From contig CM033728.1 of the NCBI GenBank assembly GCA_019671005.1, positions 28,781,099-28,845,098 of the forward strand: a stretch of DNA of 64,000 bases, read 5' to 3'. Shown piece by piece: positions 1 to 11,414 of this stretch (position 1 is its first letter; each line of letters starts with the position of its first letter). Position numbers and translations under genes: made by a program. This stretch comes from Hibiscus mutabilis. Taxonomy: Eukaryota; Streptophyta; Magnoliopsida; Malvales; Malvaceae. The notes beneath the pieces were generated by a model. The model ran no database searches. It saw nothing but the letters and a program-made list of their open reading frames with translations, and was not told the DNA's origin.

Positions 1-231
1 CTGAATTATATTTTCATTTTAATAACTTCTTAAAGTATTTTATAAACCAATTCAGGGTCGAAACTAGGTGACTGAACAGATTTGTAATTTAGTGAAAACC
101 AAAAAAGGGTTGTTTAATCAAATTAATTTTGCATCAAATAAAAAAATTTACAAGTCTGAAAATTATTGTAAATCAGTTAGTACCATTTTTAATGTGTATT
201 CGAATATTGAATATACGCTGAGGGTGTTACA
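1..231 (+). repeat. 3' end of the 5' LTR
   Basis: Matches 4894-5125 closely over its whole length, including the 'caattcagggtcgaaac' stretch and the terminal 'gagggtgttaca'. Only the last part of the LTR is inside the window. Confidence 0.85.
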
Positions 232-236
232 TTTAG

Positions 237-248
237 TGGCATCAGAAC
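237..248 (+). other. Primer binding site relic (tRNA-iMet type)
   Basis: tggcatcagaac differs at two positions from TGGTATCAGAGC, the usual plant LTR retrotransposon site complementary to the 3' end of initiator methionine tRNA. It starts five bases after the LTR end, the usual spacing. Confidence 0.8.
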
Positions 249-1898
249 AAAGGTTTAGCCGATTTTGGAGGTTAAACTGAGTCCAATATGATTTTGCTAA
301 AGTGTACATGTCCCTAGGATGTGATGTTGCTGATATATTGCTTGCATAACTTGATGTAGCTCCTCAATAGTATGGATAAGACTCTAATGGCTATAAGAAA
401 AATAAGATACTGTTAGATTTCATCAGTTGACGAATTTCGAGGTTTAAGAAAAGACCCATAGTGGATACAACACAGTGAAATGAATATGGTAGTTAACTCT
501 TATTCAGGATGATTTATCTGTATAATAGAGAACTGGTACAATAATTATAAGATGTTAGTCTCTAACATCTGTATTTGCACTTACGCTTATAATAGCATAA
601 GTTATAAGAAATTTAGAGAGAGTAAGGGCTTATACGCACATTTTAAGGTAAAATGTAGTCATAGCACGGTAAGCTTATAATTAAATGGAATTGTGATTGT
701 TATTAATAAATTAAGATAGTCAGATATGAAAAATTAGAAAAAGAAGAAGTATTCTTATTCTGAAAATACGTTTTTGTTAAATGGCTAAACATGAAATTGT
801 TGAAGATTACTACAGATGTAACCTGGCAGCCTGTTTAATATAAGCTGGATGCTGAAAATATAAAAATTTAGAGTATGATGGGAATAAGTTAAGTGATAAT
901 ATTACTGGTTAGGAAAGGCTAATGTAGTAGCTGATGCTCTTAGCTGGAAAATGTTCTTTATTTCGCATGCAATGAACGCTTAATTGTCTTTGGTAAAGAA
1001 TGGTACACTAAGTACAAAGTTACAACTTTAACCAACCTTGTTAGATACAATTAAAGATTTGCAAGTGGCAAATGAAGAATACCTTGAAAAAAGAAAGCAA
1101 GTTAAATCTAGAGAAGCCTAAGACTATAAAAGCAAATTTGATGGATTGCTATTGAGGAAAAGTTTATAATGGTGAAATGAAGAAAGAAATTTTAATAGAA
1201 GGACAGTCAGTTGGACTATTTTGATCTTTGAAGATAAGTTACAAGCCTATAATATTGAGAATAAAGGATTGTGGGAAAGGATTGAAATGTTCGGAATAAT
1301 CCAAAAGTGGATGAAGTTAATTTGACTCGAGAAATAGAAGACAAAATGAGGATTCTTTAAAATAATCCTAAAGCAGCTGCAGATCGACAATAAACATGCG
1401 AATAAAAAGAAAAAGGATATTGAGTTTAAATTCAGAAATAAGGTATGTATGGAAGTTTTACCTTGGAAAAAAGTACTATGTTTTGGTCAAAAGAAAAACT
1501 TGGTCTCAGATTCATTGGACCGTATGAGACTCTTAAAAGAGATGGACAAGTGACTTATTAATTGACTTTACCTTCGGAGGCAAGAAAGACTCGCGATATA
1601 TTTCACGTGAATTTGCTTCAAAGGTATCGATCAGATGCTTTTTACGTTATCAACCTAAAGGAAGTTGAATTACAATCCAATATTTAACGTATGAAGAAGA
1701 ACTGATGAAAATCTTAGCATACGAAATTAAAAGGATAAGGAATAAGAAAATTTCATTGGTAAAAGTCAGTTAGCTAAATTATAAAGTAGAAGTAGCTACT
1801 TGAGAAATCGATAAGAAAACGAAAGAGCAGTACCTGCAACTTTTTGAACCATGTACGTTTTGAAAATTCGAGGACGAATTTTCTTAAGGGGAAAGAAT
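249..1898 (+). pseudogene. Remnants of gypsy pol (RNase H end and integrase C-terminus)
   Basis: No open frame survives, but scattered peptides can be read. Near 919-955 the sequence gives ANVVADALSWK, the RNase H end that normally precedes the integrase. At 1460-1640 there are pieces of the integrase C-terminal region: PWKK near 1462, LVSDSLDRM in a shifted frame, then a well preserved ARKTRDIFHVNLLQRYRSD (about 1581-1637), equivalent to the 'VFHVSMLRRYRSD' signature of chromovirus-type gypsy elements. Stops and frameshifts interrupt every piece. The gag, protease and reverse transcriptase cores are not recognisable, so an internal deletion is likely. Confidence 0.7.
1880..1898 (+). other. 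Polypurine tract of the gypsy element
   Basis: ttcttaaggggaaagaat directly precedes the 'tataataccccaaaa' start of the 3' LTR (normally TGTAATACCCC). It follows 'ttcgaggacgaa', a stretch commonly found just upstream of gypsy 3' LTRs in dicots. Confidence 0.7.
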
Positions 1899-2274
1899 TA
1901 TAATACCCCAAAATTTGCTGTGTTGATTAAGGGTCATTTAGTACTAAGATAAGGGCTTAAAAGCCAACTTAGTGACTAAAATAACAGCAAGTCAAAAGCT
2001 AGTGTCTAGAGTTTAAAGATGGGAAAAGTATAGGCACCTGATGGATAATTTTACCACTAATAATTTTTATTCCACATATTATTAATATAGGTTGCAGGAA
2101 GATTATCTGTATAGTCAGATTTTCAGTATAAGATTTATGTAGAAATTTATTATCGATCGAACAATCATTAAGATGAGCAGATATTTGATTCGAATAAAAT
2201 TACATGGAGAAAAATCTGATATAGATTCTGGAAATAAAAATGCAATATAAGATATCAAATTTCGATCGAACTGC

Positions 2275-2330
2275 AAAGTTAAGCGTGCTCAGGCTAGAGT
2301 AGCACTAGGATGGGTGACCTCTTGAGAAGG
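2275..2330 (+). promoter_or_regulatory. 5S rRNA-like internal promoter segment inside an LTR
   Basis: These 56 bases align without gaps to the 3' half of plant 5S rRNA, about 48 of 56 identical to the sequence as I remember it, and most differences are transitions. The A-box-like 'agttaagcgtgct', the intermediate element region and the C-box 'aggatgggtgacctc' are all present in the right order and spacing. In 5S genes this block is the internal control region bound by TFIIIA for RNA polymerase III. The 5' half of 5S rRNA is not visible, so this is not a 5S gene. Cassandra TRIM elements carry such a block in their LTRs; here the LTR is a 3.2 kb gypsy type. Whether it drives transcription cannot be told from sequence. 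Confidence 0.75.
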
Positions 2331-3539
2331 TTCCATTTCAGTACTTTAGACTGATAAAAAGGAATCAGTCTGAGTTAATATTATTCAAATGGATAGTCGA
2401 TTAAGAAATATTAAGAGAAATTGTATCCGATAAAGATTTCAGGTAATTATCGGTATATTTAGACCGAGTAAAAATTTGATAATATTATTTATTTTTCAGA
2501 TATTATTATTTATTTTTCAAATATGAAAATAAGGATTTTTTAGAATTTATTTGATAGCCCGGTGAAGGGGAAATCGCAGTAGAAGTAGTAAGTGAATATC
2601 GGGAAATCGGATCGAATTGAAATTTCAAAGGTTTTTCCATAAGTCACGGAAAATTCATAAAATATTATTTTATGAATAAATTATTAATTGGTTGATTGTG
2701 ATCTAACTAAATTAGTTGGATTTTTACAAAATGGCAAAATTAGTGATTTAAGTGACTAGTTTTGGAAATTTGGTCACAATGGCAATTTGGAAAGTACCAT
2801 GGGTAATATGGTAATTTTCCATGTGGAATTATTACTCTAGTTTGGTTAGAGTTGAATGGAATTTGGTTGGAATTGAACTAGAATGGCAACCTGTAAATTA
2901 TGAATCAATTGGAGGTTAATTTTAGAATAAGGACTAAATTGAATAAAAAATCAATTTATCAATTACATGTGGCATAAATTAATAAAAAATGAACGAAATA
3001 CTCATCTTTTTGAACCCTATTTTCAAAAACCATGGGGAAAGGGAGAGAAAAATACACAATTTTCTCCAAGCATTTTGAAGGCTCCTGAACAAGATTCAAG
3101 CTATTGAGGAGGCTACGGGTACCAAATCAAAAGAAAGCAAGGAAAAAGTATCGAAATAGCTTAGTGAGGCTAATATCATGCATGGCCCAGGTGAGTGCAT
3201 TTTTACTTATTTATATATAAGTAATATGGGTGAGTGCATTTTTATTTATTTTATATATGTGATCTAAGGGAGACTTGCGAAAAATCAACCTTGATATTAA
3301 TGGAAATGTATGTTGATCAAAGTTATGTAAATGACATGAGATATTAAATGGCATATGTGATACATTGATATGGCATAATGATTTATCTAAGATAAATCAA
3401 ATTTTAGATTTTGGGTATGAACTGCCCATTATCGAATTATGGATGATAGTATTGATGGATTGAATATTAAATGTGAAAATATTATATTGTTATGATCAAG
3501 TACTAGTGTGAGAGTCTTTGGTATAATTGGATATCCATA

Positions 3540-3800
3540 GAGTCTTAGCAGCTGCATTCCAGCACTACGGTGCGTTTCAGACACTTCGGTTTTGACTTCA
3601 GACACTACGGTGTTGTTTAGACACTTCGGTGTTGACATCAGACGCTACGGCGTTGTAGACACTACAGTGTTGTTTAGGCACTTCGGTGTCGACTAGCACA
3701 AAATGTGCGATAATGAGGAGCAAAGTGCGTCCTCGAGTACGTACTCATCATTAGACATTACGGCGTTACAGACACTAATGTGTCGTTATGATGACTCGTA
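3540..3800 (+). repeat. Short-unit repeat array in LTR (first block)
   Basis: Irregular tandem copies of a roughly 17-20 base unit, alternating 'gacactacggtgttg' and 'agacacttcggtgt', run from the 'agtcttagcagctgc' stretch to 'gatgactcgtataccatag'. Confidence 0.85.
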
Positions 3801-4029
3801 TACCATAGGTTCACATGAAATTGTACTTTGGGCTATAAATTATGAAATGCTTTTATGCAGGTGGATAGGCTAGTAAGTCTAGCGTATTTCCTACTGAGAG
3901 AGTAGGAACGATATTATGACTTTGGATATATATACATACAATTATGATTTATATTGATGCTTTGAACATGGAATGATGATTATAATGTTGATTTTGCCCA
4001 AGTACTATTGTGAAGTCCTTGGTGTAATT

Positions 4030-4270
4030 GGATATCCATAGAGTCTTAGCAGCTGCGTCCTAGCACTACGGTGCGTTTCAGTCACTTCGGTGATGTTTAG
4101 ACACTTCGGTGTCGACTTAGACGCTACGGTGTTGTTCAGATACTTCGGTGTTGTTAGCACAAATTGTGCGATTATAAGGAGCAAAGAGCGTCCTCGAGTA
4201 CGTACTCATCTCAGTCGCTTCGGCGATGCAGACGCTACGGCGTCGTAGACACTACGGTGTCGTGATGACT
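4030..4270 (+). repeat. Short-unit repeat array in LTR (second block)
   Basis: Repeats the whole arrangement of the first block: 'tggtgtaattggatatccat', 'agtcttagcagctgc', the actacggtg/acttcggtg copies, the 'gagcgtcctcgagtacg' stretch and 'gatgactcgcgtaccatag'. The LTR thus contains a duplication of about 500 bp on top of the small tandem units. Confidence 0.8.
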
Positions 4271-5125
4271 CGCGTACCATAGCATCACATGATTTTGTAC
4301 TTTGGGCTATAATACTTGAAATGTATTTTTGCAGGTAGTTAAGATAAAAAGCTTAACGTACACAAGATTGGTAAGGCAGATCGAATCCTATGATTTGAAT
4401 ATTATATTAGTTTAATGAACTATACATGTAAAGTAGTTCTATGCATGAAAAAATGTTATCAACTGTAATTGGAAATCACTTGCCATTTTATAGGGTTGTG
4501 TTATTTATAATCATTGTTTTATATTGTTATGATTATGCCTCACTAAGTTATACTTAGCGCGTGTTTTGTATCATGCGTATGTACTTCGGATTAGATAGTA
4601 GAGGAGGAGCTGCATATCGTTGGATCAAATTAGCCTGCATTATCAGTAAGTATCACCACATCCTAGTCTAGTGGGGCATATATAGATATTATATAAGTAG
4701 CTATTTTGTATGTCTAAATTTTTGTACTCTACTTATAAGTTAATGTGGATGTATGATCTAGAAACATGATTTAGTTTGAGGAATTAAGAATATTAGAAAA
4801 GATGCTTTAACGATTTTAAACATAGTTGGTCGTTTATCGCGTAATGATTTTAAAATCACGAAAGGGTCTAGGCAGCACACATAGTTTTCACCATGAATTA
4901 TATTTTCATTTTAATAACTGCTGAAAGTATTTTATAATCCAATTCAGGGTCGAAACTAAGTGACTCTAGATAGATTTATAATTTAGTGAAAACCGAGAAA
5001 ATGATTGTTTACTCAAAATAGTTTCGCATCAAATAAAAAATTTACAGGTCTGAAAATCAGTGTAAATCAGTTAGTAACATCTTTAATGTGTATTCGAATA
5101 TCGAATATACGTTGAGGGTGTTACA

Positions 5126-5402
5126 ACGGCGGCTCCGATGGCCATATATCAAGATTTAAAATCTCTTCTCTCACTTTTTCTCCCTTTCCCACATTTCTCC
5201 CCCTCTGCTCAAAATATCTCCTTTATCCCTCTTCTCTTTCTCATCACATAATCAGCTTATTTATTCAAAAGCCCCACCATTTTTTTCAACCAATTAACTT
5301 TACACACTTTATTAGATATTTCATTTCCCTTTTTACCCCTAGGCCCAATTAAATTGGGCTTAAGGCCCAAATTTTACAAAGCCCAAGATTCGGGTCATTA
5401 CA
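5126..5402 (-). repeat. Truncated 3' LTR of the minus-strand element
   Basis: Matches 11126-11414, including 'ctccgatggcc', 'ctcactttttctccctttcc' and 'cccctaggcc.aattaaattg'. It is cut at 5126 where the first gypsy element ends. Confidence 0.85.
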
Positions 5403-5427
5403 ACTCTCCCCTCCTTAAAAGAAATTT
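5403..5427 (-). other. Polypurine tract, minus strand
   Basis: Read on the minus strand this is aaatttcttttaaggagggg followed by agagt, the standard tract before the 3' LTR of many dicot gypsy elements. The upstream 'ttcgaggaagaaatt' is also typical. Confidence 0.8.
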
Positions 5428-8400
5428 CTTCCTCGAAATTTTGTACTAGCAAAACAAGAAAGATACAAAACTTTTTAACGCTTCAAGGTCTCCAAATATA
5501 ATCCGCTACGCTACTCTGATCTCGACACTTATCAGAATTAACATTGTCCTCGAATGTTACAATCATAGTCTCAACTGATTCTTCTCCGAAAGAATTTCAT
5601 CCTCGCTTGGTACTTCGCAGATGGCAAGCAAAATCCAACATACCCCCAATCAAACTGTCACCCGAATTCGTCAACAAAGAAACTTAACTTACGCTATAGA
5701 AATCAAAAGATTACTGCACACAAAAATTCTTCCACAACGGCGTACGATATGAAAAGAACATGATGTTAAACAGCCGCTGCAGCCAAAACGAACCATTTCT
5801 CTTGTGATGACTCCCTGAAAGGTTCTCTAACCCTGACGGCCTCACGAATTTAAGACATTGCTTGATCGGTGCAATACTTCAGAAAAAGAACAACCTCTTC
5901 ACTCTCCCCAAAAGCTTACCTTAAACTTTACATGATAACTCTTATCGATAATTAAAGTCGATCTAATTAACTCGGTTCATACAAGGATCTTACACTCTCA
6001 ACTATAACGTGTCCGAAAACATATCATCTGTACCATCAAATCTTTCATCACATAAAAATCTCATCAAGGGATAAGGTTCTATTACAAACCTCGAATCTTG
6101 TGTCAAAAGACATGTACACATTGCAGTATCGTACAACCCAACCACAAACAATCTAAGCAGATTTTCAAATATGGACCTCACCTTTATCAAAAATATCAAA
6201 CGGTGTCTGCCAAGGACTGTATCATTACTCAAGGAAATCTCATCAAAACTGTGCACTCATAAACCTTTACAAGTTCTACGGTCATCTATTCAATTCCTGC
6301 TGAGGAACATAGAAGCATCACAACAACTCTGAGAAATTCAATGCTTGACTTCCAACTGATGGCAAGTCAAACACTCATCACCATCCCAACGCACAACTCC
6401 ACAATGTTTCTCGAACACGTGATGAAAGCTTGGTACCAATTGTCGCTACCAAAATTCACCATATATTGACCACTATACTATAAAGGGAGAATCTTTCACC
6501 TTAATATATACTTTTCTCTAAGGCACTCACTACGAGATCTTGAGGCCTATCAGAAATCATCAGACCCAAATCTAATCATAATAATGTGTCCCTTAAATCA
6601 GAATCAGAAGCTAATTCCCGTGACTTCCAAAATGAATCAATTTTTTAACTCAAAACTTAACTGACAACCACACAGGTACTAGTACTAACCGATCAGTACC
6701 AACACCAGATGAATCGAGTATCAATACTGTATAGAGCTAGTACTGATGCTCCCTTACACGACCATCACTTGCGATCCTTGATCGCCCCACATAAATAGCA
6801 TGATGTTCTAACCCAAACTAACATCGTACAATCCATCACTTGCCAAGATCACTTACCTAGGCGGTGATCGATCATGCGATCCACAACTCTTAATTGCTTT
6901 GACTTGCATCGTGGTTCAAATCTCAAACTCCTTAAAGATCGAGTACCCCAAAATTCCACGCTGTTGAGGCAAGCACAACCTTCCCCCATCTAGCACAAAA
7001 ATATAGCCTTAACAAACCATAAAACATCCTCGAAGATATCAAAACCTTACTCGTCTTGATCGAGTTAGCACCACTATCACAATCAAAACGACCTCTCGCA
7101 ACTCAGATCTCTACTAATGTTCCTCGGTTGCCTCAAAGAAATTGTGATACAAAACAAAACATTTATGAAGTCTTCAACCCTTGATTCTTTATTGATTACA
7201 CGGTACCCAACCTCTCTCACACGCACAAGGCCCTTACGATAATTATCTTGTCAACATTCATATTTCTAAATCCCTTGTACCTTCGCACGTGTCATGCAAA
7301 GCATCAACTTATATTCAAGAGACAACACGGTGGCCACTACCTTATTATTACCGAAAAACCTCAGACGTCACTGCAGGCATCCATCATTACCATGACACAC
7401 CCAAAAGAGGGAAATCCTCAGTCCAAAATTTATTTCGAAACTCTAAGCTTTTAACACTTTAACCACAACCATCTTATTCTTGAACCAAACACAGAAAAGC
7501 ACACATATACCTCGCAATTGGTTAAGCGAGTCCTCCACCTTAGGAGACACGTAATGATCTTCTTCTATTACACGACCACTATCTACAGTTAAAGCATCAC
7601 TTCAACAAACCAACTTCTTTCTAACGAGCAAGCCCACTTCTCTCTTGGGTGGAACACTTAGACAAAAAGGAACCTACTTCTAGTTGCACTTTTGCAACTA
7701 AACCTCTAACTTTCTCAATTGAGTCGGTGTCCTCCGAAAAAGACGATGGGCACCGACATCTAACTCAATTTTACCTTTAACATCCACCCACATTCTCGAC
7801 AAGGAGGAAGTCCCGACTCCTCCTCCAAAAGGCATAACAAACACTATGACAAATCTGAAGCCTCATCAGTGTCAAACTGTACACATTAGCATCTGTTGAA
7901 CGGTTAAACATGTCTCACAACCCCGTGTGTCACTCTCTAAACAAAAATCAGGTAAATCACGGTAGATGGGCAACGATCCAAACATACCAAAGGTTGGGTT
8001 CCCTCGAGGTCTCAAAGCCTCGAGCACAACTCTCGACACTACTGGCTTGCATCACGTTGATTAACCAAAACAATTTCACAGTGCCACAACTCTTGAGATG
8101 GTAGCTCTATTTCAAAACTGTAGAACGTCTAATTTGGCCACACTTTAACGAACTAGTGGATCCCGAATCCACTATCTCTGAGAAACGCCTTCGCAAAGGG
8201 CGACGATACCTCCCAACTATCAATGAACTCCCTTTTTAAGCAAACGAAAAGGTTTACCACCCAACGTGCATCCACTGACTGATTCAAGAACATATTACTC
8301 ATACTCGTGTCACAACTTGTATTCACACATATACCGATGAAGATTCCTTGCCACAAACTCCCATAATGCATCTGAAGGCTCTAAAACTGTTACACTATGC

Positions 8401-8699
8401 GATAAGGACACCATTTAGATAGCGGGAGGAGAACACATCATCGACTCTGACATTATTTAACTAACTCATATCTCAACAATCCGGGGCAACCTTAACCTTC
8501 AGAATCGCTCCCATGAGCGGCTTAACACTTATCTCAGCCCTCTCAACCACAAACATAACCATTTTAATGTCACAACATTAGTCACACCATCAGAATTCCA
8601 GTCTTAAGGAGTATGAACTTAATTTAAAGGCATTTATTCACTAGACACCTTACTAAAACACCTATACCACTTGGGGTTTCTAGAACCAACTAAACCTAA
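5428..8699 (-). other. Interior of the LARD-like element, no recognisable gene
   Basis: Both strands are broken by stops; the longest open frames are under 90 codons and none shows a retrotransposon motif. Composition is uniform and cytosine-rich on the + strand. I see no tandem repeats or hairpins that stand out. Confidence 0.6.
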
Positions 8700-8711
8700 G
8701 CTCTGATACCA
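8700..8711 (-). other. Primer binding site (tRNA-iMet)
   Basis: gctctgatacca is the exact reverse complement of TGGTATCAGAGC, complementary to the initiator methionine tRNA 3' end. It lies five bases from the LTR boundary at 8717. Confidence 0.9.
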
Positions 8712-8716
8712 CTAAA

Positions 8717-11414
8717 AGTAACACCCTCGACCCGAATGTTACATTTGGGCCTAAATCCCAAAGCCAAAATCATAAAGTTCATAACTTGGTTTAGCTCAAA
8801 TAAAATACTTTCTAAAAACATTTAAAGCCCACGATTCAAAATAAATATGTAAACAATTAAAATGTTACAAAAGAGATCCAATTAAATAAAACATTTAAAC
8901 AATTGATTTAATTAATACAAATTTAAAATAAGAATAAAAGACTTATACACGTAAGGTTCTATGAATACACAACCCACTAAATACAAGTATCATACTCTGA
9001 CAACGCCACTTGCTGGAATCTCATACAGACAGTGCTCCATGATCCCGCGATCAACCTACACACGGAAACAACAATTCTGAGCGCTGAGCTTACAAAACTC
9101 AGTGGTACACATCTGCTCTACTATACTTTATGCTAATTATAAACATAAGCATGCAAGCTAGTACGAGCAATAAGAAGAGATAAATAACATGTGGCACTAC
9201 CGCTAATCGCCTAAACATATGCCAGCATCATAGCAATCACCAATCATGGCACACAAGGCCCAACCAAGCCCGAGATCTCAACAGATCACTAAGGCAAAAA
9301 CAACATCATCAACAACAACAACACAACTCTAGAGTGAGGCCGAGGCACAAAGCATTGGTACATACACTCCGGGTGAGGCCGAGTCATGTAGCATCGGATC
9401 ATACATACTCGGTGAGGCTGAGTCACATAGCATCAGAACATACACCCTAATCATCCCTCGAGCATCTACTCTCTGGGTGAGGCCGGGTCACATAGCATCG
9501 GAACATACACCCATACTCGGAATGCTCCCTCGAGTATCTTCGAGTGAGGTCTGGGTCATATAACATCGGTAACCTCCATTCGGTATCTCAACCATGGTGT
9601 TGCAACACTCTTTCACTAGGTATCCAGATCCCGTCAATCAAGAAGTTTCAATCTATCATATGCCTACATGGCATACAAGCAACACGATCCCAAGGATCCC
9701 CTATTGTTGCTAATCGTCAACATATTGTTTATTATACATTACCGAGTTGTTAATACATTATGGGGAAGTGTATATTTAATCTCAAGGTTTATTTCAATTA
9801 TTAATATTCATATTACCCTTATCTTAGACTATCCAATTCAGCGACATCGGTACTCAAATATTAGTATCGATACGGTACCCCTGGTTAACGATACTCACCC
9901 GTACTGATATAACACTAATCGCTTAACGGTACAACCAAAGCTCGTACCATTACCTAACTCATGGGTTCGTACAATTCTTTTAAATTACGGTGTTATAACA
10001 TTTATTAGGTCCCTAAAGCTTATGAAGGGCATTAAAGTACGTTGCTAGCGTATTTAATTAATTATTACCACTTACCGGCTTTTTATCCATTTAATCGAAT
10101 ATTTATTAGTATTGTCTCTAACCAATATTCAATCAAACATATTAATTTATCGGCTAACACTCAAGGCATCATCATAAATCAATCAACTAGTCATGCAATC
10201 AGATAATCATTCGGACATTCAGACAATCCTATACAGTCTCTAAAACTCATAACAGACTCAAACATTCTCAAGCTTATCAAGCATCTTGATAATCATCAAG
10301 CTTCGAACTAATAGTATCAACACATGTTTATTACTCATCTCCTAACTTGCAACCACTAACATGCAAGGCAATTACACTTATGATGTTAATGAATTATTTC
10401 AGAGTTCGAGGTGTACTAACCTTAAGCCGATATCGCTAAAATCCTCTTTCGAGCTTCTCGAATATTCCACTTGTTTTGATAAACCAAACCCGGATAACCC
10501 TCGTATATCAACAAATATGAAAATATATTATTTCCATGCATCTCATATACTATTCACAAGGTCAAATGCACAAAAATAGCTTACCGAGTTCGAATTTGGC
10601 AAAACAGACTAAGCCAGTGGATTCATAACATTGAGAAACCCCCGGGTAGAGTCCCCATAAAAAAGTCAACGGTCGGTCAATGCCCGATTAACTCTGATTA
10701 AAGCTTGGCAATCTAGTGCGATGCGGTGTATGATAAGCTGTGTGCACCTTAGGAACGGGATCCAGTGCGAGCGAGTGCACTACAACCTTGGTGCACCCTC
10801 GGGCAGGAATCCAATGCGGCAGGGTGCACTAGAAATTAGTGTGCACCCGTCTTGCTTGCCAACGCACGCCCACGCGTAGGTGGCGGGGCATGTGACGCGT
10901 GGGGCGGCCTTCAGTGGTCGGCCGACGACGGCGAGCTCTAGATGGGCAGTTCTAGGGACGGTTATTCTAGTGGAGGTCTCTGTTCACGGTAGTGACGACC
11001 GGAATATGCTAAACTAGCTCCCCCAAAACTTTTTCTTTCTCACTCCAGCAAACGGTAGCTCGGACGGTGACGTGGCGACCACCGTTGAACTCGTCTCGGT
11101 GAGACCTTTCCAATGATACCGGCGGTGTCGTGCATGGTAGCTCCGATGGCCGTAGATCGAGGTTCAAAACCTTTTCCCTCACTTTTTCTCCCTTTCCCAC
11201 ATTTCCCTATCTCCTCAAAATATCTCATTTGTCCCTCTTCTCTTTCTCCATCACATCATCAGCTTATTTATTCAAAATACCCTACAATTTTATTTTTTTC
11301 AACCAATTAACTTTACACACTTTATTAGATATTTCATTTCCCTTTTTACCCCTAGGCCTAATTAAATTGGGCTCAAGGCCCAAATTTTACAAAGCCCAAG
11401 ATCGGGTCGTTACA
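8717..11414 (-). repeat. 5' LTR of the LARD-like element, 2.7 kb
   Basis: On the minus strand it starts TGTAACGACCCG at 11414 and ends GGGTGTTACT at 8717; the last base has changed from the expected A. The flank after 11414 begins ttgtt, one candidate for the target duplication, whose partner lies left of the window. The segment 10860-10960 is GC-rich, unlike the rest of the LTR. Confidence 0.8.
9325..9575 (+). repeat. Imperfect ~60-bp tandem repeats in LTR
   Basis: Four or five copies of a unit containing 'gggtgaggccgagtcacata' followed by 'gcatcggaacatacaccc', separated by 'ccctcgagtatct'-type spacers. The copies differ by substitutions and small indels. Confidence 0.75.

Larger units (their letters stand above)
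1..5125 (+). mobile_element. Decayed Ty3/gypsy retrotransposon, 5' end outside window
   Basis: The first 231 bases and 4894-5125 are the same sequence, with a few substitutions, and both end in GGGTGTTACA; these are the right-hand ends of a 5' and a 3' LTR. A degenerate tRNA-iMet primer site follows the first copy and a purine-rich tract precedes the second LTR, so the element reads on the + strand. The interior is only about 1.65 kb, against 4-5 kb for a full gypsy, so gag and most of pol have been deleted. Divergence between the LTR ends and many stops show an old insertion. It lies inside the LTR of the next element: the sequence resuming at 5126 matches about 11126 onwards. Confidence 0.85.
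1899..5125 (+). repeat. 3' LTR, 3.2 kb
   Basis: Runs from the polypurine tract to TGTTACA at 5125. Its first base pair reads TA where TG is expected. Inside it lie a 5S rRNA-like segment (2275-2330) and two arrays of short 'acttcggtg/actacggtg' repeats (3540-3800 and 4030-4270). Part of it ('catagagtcttagcagctgc') recurs in reverse in the solo LTR at 30873-33681, so the two belong to related families. Confidence 0.8.
5126..11414 (-). mobile_element. Large non-coding gypsy-type retrotransposon derivative (LARD-like), minus strand
   Basis: Right LTR 8717-11414 and a truncated left LTR 5126-5402 share about 280 bases, both finishing 'gcccaagat.cgggtc.ttaca'. On the minus strand, a polypurine tract (5403-5427) adjoins the left LTR and a tRNA-iMet primer site (8700-8711) adjoins the right one, so 5' is on the right. 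The interior is only 3.3 kb, and I find no gag, protease, reverse transcriptase or integrase motif in it. LTRs of 2.7 kb with a coding-free interior fit a large retrotransposon derivative that depends on a partner's proteins, though heavy decay of a normal element is an alternative. The missing part of the left LTR lies left of the window because the first element inserted within it. Confidence 0.75.

Noticed and set aside
2275..2330. A 5S rRNA gene
   Set aside because: Only the second half is present, with about eight differences, inside an LTR.
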